A DNA stretch of 64,000 nucleotides. Origin: Owenia fusiformis. Lineage: Eukaryota; Annelida; Polychaeta; Sabellida; Oweniidae. Where the stretch lies: assembly GCA_903813345.2 (NCBI GenBank), contig CAIIXF020000007.1, forward strand, positions 13,810,714 to 13,874,713. The letters are read 5' to 3'. Positions 23,337-34,439 of the stretch are shown here, one piece after another. Numbering within the stretch: the stretch's first letter is position 1; the number at the start of each line of letters is the position of its first letter. Under the pieces are notes generated by a model. The model did no database searches. It was given only the letters and a program-made list of their open reading frames with translations, and was not told where the DNA came from. The position numbers and the translations under genes were made by a program.

Positions 23337-24610
23337 GTAAAACAGAGGATCTTGAGAAAGAATCACCAACGATGGAAGATTTTTCCCAGGAGATGGATGA
23401 TTCCTTGTCATCCCCATTTAGCCTATCAGTGGGTTCTCTGGGTGTTCCACAACATTTGAGGAATTTTGTTAAGGTAGGAAAGGATTTTTCCCTTCCTAAG
23501 GGTACGAAAAAGGAGGTGAGTGATTCTAAGAATTATGCGCGTATTCCGCCAGTGTCTCCAGTTCTAGATAAAACGAGGTTCCCCGGTGTTACAGAAACAT
23601 TGATTCAAAGGGAGGGGAATTGTAAAAGAGGGTCAAGGGTTAAGAAAACTCCTGAGTATTTAAAGGACTATATCACTCCTATATGTTGTATTTCCAGGAG
23701 TATGGATGGCATCAACTGGGGAGAAGGGGAGCGAAAATCGCGATCTCGTTCCCGCCAGCGAGAAAATCGGCGGAAGGCCAGAAGGGAATATGCGTGGGGC
23801 ATAGAAGCTTGGCAGAGAGACACTGGACATGTATCGAGCATTGGAAGGGGACGAGGACTTTATAACTATGCCCAATCACAGGAAACTCTTGAGCGTCCTA
23901 GGAAGATTGACTCTAGGGCTAATAGAACCCGACCAGTCTCCCGGGAATCTCTACCCTCCCGTAGTTCTTACACCACACAGGATTCGTACAGGCCCGTCCG
24001 AGGACAATGGACTCTACAAGCACCATCCACCCTTCCTGCAACTCAGAATCATTCGGAAAATCCATACCTTCCTCTGTGCCCCACCCAAACACCAGTCATC
24101 ACTTACGTAAACCCCACCACAAAACCAGAAGCGTCGTCCAACAGCTTTACTCAGTATCAGACTAATCAGTCACAAAACTCTAGTTGGGATAACCTATCAT
24201 TGCTTGATTTAGGGAGTGCTGTTGGTGAGGAACTGGAATCTCTATCTAGTGCCCAAGATATAGGCATTTTAAAGGATGTGCTAAGTGAGGGATTAGGATC
24301 CCTAGTAAGCCCATCAGGTACAGATATTAACAAGGACGTTGTCGACGGGGGTATTAAATCCTTAAACAACCCGACAGACACTGACATTCAAAAGAAGGAA
24401 CTCAAAGTGTCCATTGCCCTAAATACCGTCTCTGTCCCTTCCAAAGAGAAAGCTAAACCTGTACTGAAAACGGATGATGAAGTAATACCCGAAACTGGAG
24501 GATTGGCATGTGGCCATTGTCAAAAGACATTTAAGCGTCGTTCCTCTCTGGCTATTCACATTAAGGACAATATAAAGGGGGCACAAAGAGGATCCAGAAC
24601 CGAAACCTAA
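23333..24610 (+). CDS. Retrotransposon 3' frame: pol C-terminal remnant with a degenerate zinc finger
   Basis: A 425-codon frame shifted by -1 relative to the protease frame and listed from a TTG, so it is probably not started independently. It is Ser/Pro/Arg-rich. Residues ~100-120 (GSRVKKTPEYLKDYI) resemble the tail that follows integrase in Gypsy Pol proteins. Near the C-terminus CGHCQKTFKRRSSLAIH is a C2H2 finger whose second His is not at the expected spacing. Beyond the stop the sequence stays protein-like in another frame to a stop at 24702, suggesting a further slip near the G run at 24577-24581. I infer that RT, RNase H and integrase were lost between the protease and this tail. Confidence 0.6.
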   Translation: MSKTEDLEKESPTMEDFSQEMDDSLSSPFSLSVGSLGVPQHLRNFVKVGKDFSLPKGTKKEVSDSKNYARIPPVSPVLDKTRFPGVTETLIQREGNCKRGSRVKKTPEYLKDYITPICCISRSMDGINWGEGERKSRSRSRQRENRRKARREYAWGIEAWQRDTGHVSSIGRGRGLYNYAQSQETLERPRKIDSRANRTRPVSRESLPSRSSYTTQDSYRPVRGQWTLQAPSTLPATQNHSENPYLPLCPTQTPVITYVNPTTKPEASSNSFTQYQTNQSQNSSWDNLSLLDLGSAVGEELESLSSAQDIGILKDVLSEGLGSLVSPSGTDINKDVVDGGIKSLNNPTDTDIQKKELKVSIALNTVSVPSKEKAKPVLKTDDEVIPETGGLACGHCQKTFKRRSSLAIHIKDNIKGAQRGSRTET

Positions 24611-24702
24611 AGGGGGAGCGGGATGGGTCGAAATCCATGTGAGAGTCAAGGATGAGGATGGAGAAATAAAAAAGGAAAAGACCCATACCATTCTGTTGGG
24701 CT

Positions 24703-25135
24703 AGTTAATAAGCTCTTAGAGACAGGACAAGAACATTTCCATTTGTATTAACAAGTGTAAAGTGAGTTATCAGTGGATGTTAGTTGGAACAGTATTATCA
24801 TATCTAAACGTTTTAAACTAAGACATTAACATTTAAAACAGTATTAATTGGATTTTTTTTAGTTATCCAATTGGAAGAGACTTACTAAAGATTAAAGTTT
24901 CTACAGTATAATTCTATCAGAAATCTTCGGAACTAAGATATTAGCATTTCGATCAGTTTTACGTTCTTACTCTCATATTGATTGAGTTAATCGTGGATTT
25001 AAGTAGTGACAGTACTATATATATCTTAAGTGTTTTACTGTTAAAGAGATGTTTTGACAATACAGTTTTATATTTTGCTATTAATTTTTCATCTTTTCAT
25101 TTTTTTATTTTTCGGTTCGGGACGAACCTGCCCCT
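24703..25135. other. Retrotransposon 3' non-coding interior
   Basis: AT-rich, no open frame that looks coding. It joins the end of the last gag-pol remnant to the polypurine tract. Confidence 0.6.
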
Positions 25136-25148
25136 GGGAAGGGAGGAA
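25136..25148 (+). promoter_or_regulatory. Polypurine tract
   Basis: GGGAAGGGAGGAA directly abuts the TGTGATG start of the 3' LTR. This is the expected plus-strand DNA primer site of an LTR retrotransposon and confirms the LTR boundary. Confidence 0.88.
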
Positions 25149-27695
25149 TGTGATGAAAAATTAATTTTGGTGTTTTCGTTCCACAAAAGCCGGTTTGATA
25201 TGAAACGCCGGAAGTACATTTTTTCAATACGGACATATATATTAGTTCTCTGACATATTTGGTTCTCACCCCTTACCAACCTATATTTGTGCCTTAGGTG
25301 AGTAGAATAGGGTTTATTAGTATCTGGAGTTTATACATAACTTCCGTTTTGATCAATCGCAAGTTTGACTTGTCTATTTTAGTGCACTTTTAATCTACGT
25401 TTCCATTCTAGTAAATTCAAATTGCCCGCATCTGGTACTTTATTTAATTACATGTCTCATGATTCTTTCATGTATATTCTTTCTGTTATTACATCCAATG
25501 TTTAATATTTAATCGTAGTTCTGAAAATAGATTCTAATTTTACGTAATATTTGGGATCTTAATTCATATTGTTGGGCCATAGAGACAGCAATTGCAAAAT
25601 TTCATATTATCGCCCATTGGGGAACCTCGCCGGCATACTAACCTAGTTTTTGGCGGTATTAACCAATCAGATTTATGCAGTCCAAAACATCCGCGCGGGG
25701 CATATAAAAGGAATTTGACCAGTTTGTCAACCCCATATCGGTGCAAGGGATATTTGCACCCACAATAATCAACGGAAGGATATTTTGGAGAGTTGCAACC
25801 AACTTTGCAACCCCATATCGGTGCAAGGAATATTTGCACTCATTATAACCATTTGGGAGAGTTGCAACCAACTTTGCAACCCCATATCGGTGCAAGGGAT
25901 ATTTGCACCCACAATAAACAACGGAAGGATCTTTGGGAGAGTTGCAACTAACTTTGCAACCCCATATCGGTGCAAGGGATATTTGCACCCACAACAATCA
26001 ACGGAAGGATATTTGGGAGAGTTGCAACCAACTTTGCAACCCCATATCGGTGCAAGGGATATTTGCACCCTCAATAATCAACGGAAGGATATTTTGGAGA
26101 GTTGCAACCAACTTTGCAACCCCATATCGGTGCAAGGAATATTTGCACCCATTATAACCATTTGGGAGAGTTGCAACCAACTTTGCAACCCCATATCGGT
26201 GCAAGGGATATTTGCACCCTCAATAATCAACGGAAGGATATTTTGGAGAGTTGCAACCAACTTTGCAACCCCATATCGGTGCAAGGAATATTTGCACTCA
26301 TTATAACCATTTGGGAGAGTTGCAACCAACTTTGCAAACCCATATCGGTGCAAGGGATGTTTGCACCCACAATAAACAACGGAAGGATCTTTGGGAGAGT
26401 TGCAACTAACTTTGCAACCCCATATCGGTGCAAGGGATATTTGCACCCACAATAATCAACGGAAGGATATTTGGGAGAGTTGCAACCAACTTTGCAACCC
26501 CATATCGGTGCAAGGGATATTTGCAGCCACAATAATAAACGGAAGGACATTTGGGAGAGTTGCAACCAACTTTGCAACCCCATATCGGTGCAAGGAATAT
26601 TTGCACCCATTATAACCATTTGGGAGAGTTGCAACCAACTTTGCAACCCCATATCGGTGCAAGGAATATTTGCACCCATTATAACCATTTGGGAGAGTTG
26701 AAACCAACTTTGCAACCCCATATCGGTGCAAGGGATATTTGCACCCTCAATAATCAACGGAAGGATATTTTGGAGAGTTGCAACCAACTTTGCAACCCCA
26801 TATCGGTGCAAGGGATATTTGCACCCTCAATAATCAACGGAAGGATATTTTGGAGAGTTGCAACCAACTTTGCAACCCCATATCGGTGCAAGGAATATTT
26901 GCACCCATTATAACCATTTGGGAGAGTTGCAACCAACTTTGCAACCCCATATCGGTGCAAGGGATATTTGCACCCACAATAAACCTTGGAAGGACACTTA
27001 AGAGAGTTACAACCAACTCTGTAACCCCATATAGGTGCAAGGGACATTTGCACCCACAAAAGGATTTTAAGAATATTTGCACCAGGTTGCACATTTATAA
27101 ATTTGATTAGTTGCAGTTGAGTCCCGTGGCCAGGAGCGCCCTTTTATTTCAGGACAGACAAGAGAATACAAAGAGCAGCATCCCACAATTGCTGAAGAAG
27201 ACTATAGAAGCATTCAAGTCATATCAACCTTTATCTTTTGTGGAACTGATTAAAGTGAAACACGATTTGATCTTACTTTCTTATAGTAAATTTAGAGACC
27301 TTCAAGTAACATCACATGTATTTTTCTGCCTTAAGGCATTAGTGATTATATAGCTTAGTGTAGTTTGAGTTTAACTTTGTACATAATTGTCTATTGTTTC
27401 TAGAGCATTGTTTGTGATTGTTTGGCTCATAAAGAGCAAATATATATCTTTATTTTTATTCTGTACTTGAATGTTCATTGTTGTATTGTATTGAGTTCTG
27501 GAGGGAACTTGTGTAGTGCAAACCCCAGATTGCGTAATACTTTCTTTTCCTTTACATTCCCTTGGAGTAACATCTCAGGCGACTGTAGCGAGCGGAGTCA
27601 ACGCCGCTCCGAAACATCCCGCAATTAAGTAACACGCGGGAGAGTCCACCTTCCCCGCATTTTCCCCGCATTCCTGACCCGGGAAAAACGTTACA
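25149..27695 (+). repeat. 3' long terminal repeat (2547 bp, with a 789-bp internal deletion)
   Basis: Collinear with the 5' LTR except for loss of the segment equivalent to 17122-17910. The junction falls after TTTGTCAA, at a CAA shared by both breakpoints. The TATA box (25703-25709) is kept, but the predicted leader start, the splice-donor-like site and the first eight array units are gone. About 18 array units remain (25735-27060), in the same order and with the same tail variants as units 9-25 of the 5' LTR. Confidence 0.92.
25735..27060 (+). repeat. Tandem hairpin array in the 3' LTR, about 18 units
   Basis: Same units as in the 5' LTR array, including the diverged last unit (GTTACAACCAACTCTGTAAC). 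A few private substitutions are visible, such as GCAGCC for GCACCC near 26524. Open frames here are repeat artefacts. Confidence 0.93.
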
Positions 27696-27866
27696 ATATA
27701 CTGGACGAAACATTCTAAAAATTGCCAAAAGTAGGGGTTATTGTAACAGCTCCCACTCCGTCAATATTTTATCAATTTCTGTTTTCTTTACATAGAATGA
27801 AAGATGAGTATTCACTCAAAATGTTTAAGTAGAGATCAATAAGATACAAGGCATTAACATGACAAA

Positions 27867-30404
27867 ATGTCACCACCTAGTTGCTCACAATATTATGAGT
27901 TCAAACTTAAGTCAGATTTGAATTTCTGAGAACTTGTAAAGTCAAATTTGAACTTCTGAAAAGATGTAGATGATTTTGATGAAAAAAATTGGTCAATTTG
28001 AAGCAAGTTGAAAACTGACCTTTTTTGACCTTGAGAAGGTCATTAAAGGTCAAATGTCAAATCTAAAGTCAGATTTGAATTTCTGAGAACATGCAGATGA
28101 TTTTGAAAAAAAATTAGTCAATTTGAAGCAAGTTGAAAAAAGACCTTTTTGACCTTTTTTGACCTTGAGAAGGTCATTGAAGGTCAAATGTCAAATCTAA
28201 AGTCAAATCTAAAGTCATATTTGAAGTTCTGAGAACATGTAGATGATTTTGAAAAAAGATTTAGTCAATTTGAAGCAAGATGAAAAATACCTTTTTGACC
28301 TTTTTTGACATTGAGAAGGTCATTGAAGGTCAAATGTCAAATCTAAAGTCAGATTTGAATTTCTGAGAACATGTAGATGATTTTGAAAAAAAAATTTAGT
28401 CAATTTGAAGCAAGTTGAAAAAAAGACCTTTTTGACCCTTTTTGACTTTGAGAAGGTCATTGAAGGTCAAATGTCAAATCTTAAGTCAAATCTTAAGTCA
28501 GATTTGAATTTCTGAGAACACGTAGATGATTTTGAAAATATTTTTTAGTCAATTTGAAGCAAGTTGAAAACAGAACTTTTTGACCTTTTTTGACCTTGAT
28601 AAGGTCATTAAAGGTCAAATGTCAAATCTAAAGCCAGATTTGAATTTCTGAGAACATGTAGATGATTTTGAAAAAAAAATTAGTCAATTTGAAGCAAGTT
28701 GAAAAAAGACCTTTTTGACCTTTTTTGACCTAGAGAAGGTCATTGAAGGTCAAATGTCAAATCTAAAGTCATATTTGCATTTCTGAGAACATGTAGATGA
28801 TTTTGAAAAAAAATTTAGTCAATTTGAAGCAAGTTGAAAAAAGACCTTTTTGACCTTTTTTGACTTTGAGAAGGTCATTGAAGGTCAAATGTCAAATCTT
28901 AAGTCAAATCTAAAGTCAGATTTGAATTTCTGAGAACACGTAGATGATTTTGAAAAATTTTTTTAGTCAATTTGAAGCAAGTTGAAAACAGACCTTTTTG
29001 ACCTTTTTTGACCTTGAGAAGGTCATTGAAGGTCAAATGTCAAATCTTAAGTCAAATCTTAAGTCAGATTTGAATTTCTGAGAACACGTAGATGATTTTG
29101 AAAAAAAATTGTAGTCAATTTGAAGCAAGTTGAAAACAGACCTTTTTGACCTTTTTTGACCTTGAGAAGGTCATTGAAGGTCAAATGTCAAATCTAAAGT
29201 CAGATTTGAATTTCTGAGAACATGTAGATGATTTTGAAAAAAAAATTTAGTCAATTTGAAGCAAGTTGAAAAAAGACCTTTTTGACCTTTTTTGACTTTG
29301 AGAAGGTCATTGAAGGTCAAATGTCAAATATTAAGTCAAATCTAAAGTCAGATTTGAATTTCTGAGAACACGTAGATGATTTTGAAAATTTTTTTTAGTC
29401 AATTTGAAGCAAGTTGAAAACAGACCTTTTTGACCTTTTTTGACCTTGAGAAGGTCATTGAAGGTCAAATGTCAAATCTTAAGTCAAATCTTAAGTCAGA
29501 TTTGAATTTCTGAGAACACGTAGATGATTTTGAAAAAAAAATTTAGTCAATTTGAAGCAAGTTGAAAACAGACCTTTTTGACCTTTTTTGACCTTGAGAA
29601 GGTCATTGAAGGTCAAATGTCAAATCTAAAGTCAGATTTGAATTTCTGAGAACATGAAGATGATTTTGAAAAAAAATTTAGTCAATTTGAAGCAAGTTGA
29701 AAAAAAGACCTTTTTGACCTTTTTTGACTTTGAGAAGGTCATTGAAGGTCAAATGTCAAATCTTAAGTCAAATCAAAAGTCAGATTTGAATTTCTGAGAA
29801 CACGTAGATGATTTTGAAAATTTTTTTTAGTCAATTTGAAGCAAGTTGAAAACAGACCTTTTTGACCTTTTTTGACCTTGAGAAGGTCTAAACAGTATTT
29901 GTTAAAGGGGCAATAAGGACTGTAGAGAAAATAGGAAAGTTTTTTTCATTTTTTCTGAGCTATCAAGGCAACATTTGGTTTAACATCTTCTTTGACATAC
30001 ATATTTTCTTAAAATGTGTGGATAAATTATCAATTTCAGCATTAAGAAGTGTAAATTCAGTTCAAAGCTTCAAAAAGGGGACTTCCACTTTTATATTTTT
30101 AAGATCCACCATGTTTCAAGAGGAATATCAGCTAAAATAATGTTTATCCAGGGGGTTTCTTTGTAGATAATAAAAATAGATGTTAGTCTTGATGAAATAT
30201 CCAAACTTAAATATATTTTGACACTGGTCCATGGTCGTTGTATGACCCCTCTGCACTAATTATTGCACCTTTAAGTTATAGGAAGTTGTAAGAAATTGTT
30301 ACAGACGCCGGACGCCAACCACCAACCGCCGGACGCCAACCACCAACCGCCGTCGCAAAAAAACGGAGACCATAACAATATGTCACCACTTTTGGTGGTG
30401 ACAT
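27867..30404 (+). mobile_element. Satellite-cored mobile element resembling bivalve 'pearl'/Helitron-like repeats
   Basis: The left end has ATGTCACCACC at 27867-27877. The right end has a GC-rich run of GGACGCCAACCACCAACCGCC repeats (30308-30353) followed by a hairpin ATGTCACCAC-TTTT-GGTGGTGACAT at 30380-30404. The ends are therefore short inverted repeats of each other, and between them lies a tandem array. Pearl elements of bivalves and related Helitron-like non-autonomous elements have this plan: short conserved ends, a central tandem array and no coding capacity. The family name is inference; the ends and the array are seen. Confidence 0.6.
27903..29888 (+). repeat. Tandem satellite, about 14 units of ~137 and ~147 bp
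   Basis: Unit landmark GAGAAGGTCATTGAAGGTCA recurs near 28031, 28168, 28311, 28449, 28596, 28733, 28867, 29016, 29163, 29299, 29446, 29593 and 29731, and in truncated form near 29880. Spacings fall into two classes (134-138 and 143-149), the longer ones carrying an extra AATCTTAAGTCA. The later part follows a long-long-short order, suggesting a three-unit higher-order repeat. Non-coding. Confidence 0.95.
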
Positions 30405-32762
30405 AATAAACGTGCTGTATTAAGGCTTTGAAAAGGGGTGAAAATCCCTATGATATACAACCTTAAAGCAAAATAAACTTATTTAAATATAACATTTTAA
30501 ATATGGCAGACCTACTAAGAACAGTAATCATCCCTGATTCCCTTTATACTTTATTTATGTTATTATTTATATAACTTTAGCGTAGAAAATAAATCTACTA
30601 GAGAACTTCCCACCATCCTAAGGTACATGGAGTCCCATTGAAATCCCATTGAGCTATTGAAACTACCCGGAATATTATAAAAAAAAATTCTCCCCTGCGA
30701 TCACCTGCGACCCTTCGTCTTACTGGGGATCGAGAATCTTATAAAAAATCGTCAACTTTTTCTATAATATTTGTCAATATTATCAAATTATATTTTTGTT
30801 ATGTAGGCTACAGAATATAAGAGGGTATGAAGTTTTGGATTCATTTATTGTGCTACATCAAGCCTGAAACTCGCGTTGCTATGGTAGTTAATAACTACCT
30901 GATTTTAAAGAAAAGCTACCTATTATTTTACCCAGTAGTTGTTTTGGCCACCCACACTCTTAGATTGAGCCAAGTATTGCATGATTTGAAGCAATATTTA
31001 CCAATTTTGCAAAGGGTCGCTCAGTTACACTTGCACTTTACATAGTTCAACTTATATGAGAATACCCCTGGCCCTGTACATGTATAAATCAATTTTATCC
31101 TTCACTTGTTTTAAGGAAAGGGAATACCCCAGAATTCATAGATGCACACTTCTCTGATGTAAACTAGATCATTGATTGGCCAAGGGGGGTTCATCCGGGG
31201 TCATGGAAAAGTACCTCTTCTTTGTCTTAGCGTGAGAAAATCTGATCAGTGAAAATGAAATTCAAATCTGTCAATCAACTCATAAACAAAACCTCCAAGC
31301 TCTGACGTTTGACCAATCAGAAAGCATTTCAATGTAAACAACCTAGTATGTGAAGTGTGCCCAGAGTCAGCCAACAACCAATCAAATCATGTATATTGCT
31401 GTCATACTAAAACAATGCTTTACAGCTAATTAATAAATAAAACCGATCTCAAAGATGGAATGTAAACTTCAAATTATAAGAACTTGAAATCCCTATGATG
31501 TTTTATTGGATCTATCTTCCCAATGGTCCTTTTTCCATATAGCTTTGAAATCTCGTTAAGGTCTTGTTTTTAATGAGATTTTAGGAGATCTGCATTTTTA
31601 ACCATTAAAAACTAACATTTTCTTCCATCTGATGGCATATTTGAATTCTGTGAGTAATTCTCTATCAAAACAACTTTGATTTGCACTGTTATTTACCATT
31701 ATTCAAATTCTAATGATTTTCTGGTTGTCTAAAAAAGGTCGGGCTAAATCCCCATTGACACAATGCTGAAAAACCTTTAAAAGTTCATTTACTCTTACAA
31801 GGATCACAATTTTAATGTGAAATCACAATCCACATGTCAATAAGATCATATAGTTACATTCCAATGATGTTTTAAGTTGATCCAAATGGAATTACTTCTT
31901 AAATCAAGAAATTAAGTGACTCTGGCAATACATTTACATGTATTCTAGCCCTACCCAAGCTCTACCAATACCCATGATGCCATCTATTTTTCATTTATAT
32001 GGAAAAAGGTCAATTAAGTCAGTAGTAGCATCAAGCCATTTAGTCCCATGCTTACTATAATCTAGGGATTGGCACAAGATAAACATTATATGCTGGGTAT
32101 ATGTTATTTTTGAAATTTTATAACATCATTTTATTTTATATACAACTACCTGACAGAAGCAAATAACTACCTGAAAATTGGCCAGGTAGTTATTTTGGCA
32201 CCAGACAAAAAATATGAGTGTCGAGGCCTGTACATGTACTTAGAGGGAGTTTGAGGCATAAACTTAGAATTTTGCTCATTGTGACAACTTTTGATGATTG
32301 AGCTTTATTAAAGTCTTCCAGTTTAGCATGTTTTACAGCATTTAGCAGATCCACAGACTTTTAGTTGGTTTTTACATCTATAAGATCCAATTAGGAGTGG
32401 CTTCAGTGCCAACATTCCAACAAGGAGGGGCTAAGTGCCGACATTTATTTGACGGTACTAGCGAACCTTACTTCCTTGGAAAGCTATGTCGATTTTGATA
32501 TAATAAGTTTCAAAATCTAACATGGCTCTCGAAGTGAGTAAAGCGAACCACCTAGCACAGTCTCCCGTACCGACAAATGTTGGTAGATCTAGACTCTAAG
32601 ATTTGAATAGGTGCATTCATGCACCCTCTGGGTCTCTGAGGATCGTGTTGGCAAGATCATACGACAATCCAACGCATTAGAGGCGGTGTTCACCGTCTAA
32701 GATTTGAAACGAAAAATCACAGGTGCTCCCTGGGTAATAAGAGTGTCAGGCTTCCCTGTAAG
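30405..32762. other. Intergenic DNA, no gene recognised
   Basis: AT-rich sequence. A degenerate direct repeat of about 85 bp containing ACTACCTG and GTAGTT[AG]TTTTGGC is present near 30890-30970 and 32145-32220, probably old transposon debris. Near 32590-32720 there are small hairpins such as GGTGCATTCATGCACC and GGCGGTGTTCACCGTC that I could not assign to an RNA gene. Confidence 0.4.
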
Positions 32763-33160
32763 TAGAGTCCATTTCACTGCTTCAGTTCGTCAGTAGAACG
32801 GCAAAAATAAGAAATTGGGAGACCATTGTGCAATAATATATAGAAAAGTATATTCATAATGTACATGAATGACATTTGTATATTTCAGATTTTTTAGTTT
32901 TTTGTACAATAAGCCTGTGTCGTCTTGTAATTTGAAGAATTTCGGCCATGTTAATCTTATTGAAAATAACATGGCAGAGAAACATCCAAATATAAGAGGC
33001 CACACACTTTATAAGCCAAACTAGAAGCAATCCAAGATATACAAATGTCATTCATGTACATTATGAATATACTTTTCCATATATAATTATTGCACAATGG
33101 TCTCCCAATTTCTTATTTTTGCCGTTCTACTGACGAACTGAAGCAGTGAAATGGACTCTA
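32763..33160. mobile_element. Palindromic MITE with ~125-bp inverted arms
   Basis: TAGAGTCCATTTCACTGCTT at 32763 is mirrored by AAGCAGTGAAATGGACTCTA ending at 33160. The near-perfect inverted arms run about 32763-32888 and 33037-33160 around a ~150-bp centre. There is no coding capacity. The superfamily is unknown, and no clear target duplication beyond the TAG-like ends was found. Confidence 0.8.
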
Positions 33161-33602
33161 GTAGTAGTAGATCTAAATCATGGGTAATAAGCAGAGTCTG
33201 AGAGTGGATCTCTTATCTGTACCTGTGTGAAAAATCATGCAGCCCCACATTTTATGTGGGTAGCTTACGCCCAATTAGCTTACCTATCCTCTGGCCTATG
33301 GCAGGTACTGTATAAAGCCACTAACTTAGACATAAAGCTGTGGAAACTGAGTCAAGCTGCTGCATTTTTCCCGAATTTTTGAAAGAGTAACCGAGCAGAA
33401 TTTTTATACCGGAAGTTCCGGCGGAAGCAAATTTCCACAAAAAATTCATCCTGCAATTTTAGAGGTAAACAGCATGTATTCAATAGTTGTCGCATGTAAA
33501 TTAAGAAATTCTTTGACTATTTAATGTTTTGTGACTCTGTTCATGTATTACTGTGTTATATAATTACTTTGTGTTTGGCGGTAATTTAGAAAAATTAGAT
33601 TG

Positions 33603-34095
33603 GGAACTTGTAGCTAGTATGTATCCAACAGACTGACTAGAAGTCAGTCTGTTATGATGTAGTCTACTACTTTCCTGTGGAAATTACAGTGAAATTTTTT
33701 GCACAAAATTATCAATTAGAGGAACCATTTCTTCAATAAAATAAGCATTACAAAATTTCAATTAAATAGTAAGGTACAGTTAAATGCAATAAAAAGTAAC
33801 ACAGCATATTGTCAAGTGGAAATAAGGCTAGATGAAGTAAAAATGTGCAAATTAATTTTACCAAATCGGCCATTTTGAATAGCACTTCCTATGTAAACAA
33901 ATATTAAAAATTACCAAACTTTAACATAGGTGCCTTATAGTCTGAATATAATTCAGACTAAATAGGATATAGTCTAAACTTGTAGCACTATGATATGAGA
34001 TGCTTATGCCAGATCTGAGTATATCTATTTATAGATAGATATATTGACTCCGATCTGGCATAAGCATCTCATATCATAGTGCCACGACAAGTTCC
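33603..34095. repeat. Foldback palindrome with a MITE inserted in its left arm
   Basis: Inner arms are a perfect 30-bp inverted repeat: 33986-34015 (CACTATGATATGAGATGCTT...) and 34052-34081. The right arm continues outward to 34095 as ...CCACGACAAGTTCC. Its partner GGAACTTGTAG sits at 33603-33613, separated from the inner left arm by the 363-bp MITE and one copy of its duplicated target. The original foldback therefore pre-dates the MITE. The centre (34016-34051) is itself partly palindromic. Confidence 0.8.
33614..33976 (-). mobile_element. MITE copy 1 (9-bp target duplication)
   Basis: Flanked by AACTTGTAG at 33605-33613 and 33977-33985. Its ends are imperfect inverted repeats (CTAGTATGTATCC... 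and ...GGATATAGTCTA). It has two subterminal palindromes, CAGACTGACTAGAAGTCAGT (near 33629) and AGTCTGAATATAATTCAGAC (near 33940). It is the inverse-orientation sibling of the element at 57045-58241 but without that copy's internal insertion. A 9-bp duplication would fit a Mutator-like family; this is inference. Confidence 0.82.
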
Positions 34096-34439
34096 TGATC
34101 CTGTGAGGTTTGGCGATCAATAGATGTCAGGTGTTGATACAGGTTGTGTTGATACAGGCCATACAAATACGCATTTTTTCTGATTTATTGTCAACCAAAA
34201 ACATTTCAGAAGAACATCAAATATATGAACGCTGAAAAACGAACAACGAAAAAGAATATTCAGAATTTTCACTCGAATTGCGTATATGTAACATATTTGC
34301 GTGGAATTTTCTTGTTTGTTTATTGTGCTTCAAGCTCAATGTTTATCGCACTCCTGGCTGCGATATATTCTGATCAGTTTGCCGGGAGGGCGTACGGCAA
34401 TGGCCGGGCAGTTGGGCGGGTGTCCTGATAAATCTTGTT

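Larger units (their letters stand above)
16540..27695 (+). mobile_element. Complete non-autonomous LTR retrotransposon (gag-protease only, Gypsy-type)
   Basis: Two direct repeats, 16540-19875 and 25149-27695, both start TGTGATGAAAAATTAA and end ..TAACA/..TTACA. They bound a 5.27-kb interior with a tRNA primer site just inside the left LTR, a polypurine tract just before the right LTR, and gag/protease frames on the plus strand. The flanks repeat ATAT (16536-16539 and 27696-27699), or AATAT if the last A of the LTR is counted, as expected for a target-site duplication. By eye the LTRs differ by only about a dozen substitutions plus one large deletion, so the insertion is recent. There is no reverse transcriptase, RNase H or integrase, so movement would need enzymes from a related autonomous element. 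Confidence 0.93.

Noticed and set aside
32590-32720. Possible tRNA or small structured RNA
   Set aside because: There are a few short hairpins but no cloverleaf, no matching A and B boxes and no CCA-proximal stem.
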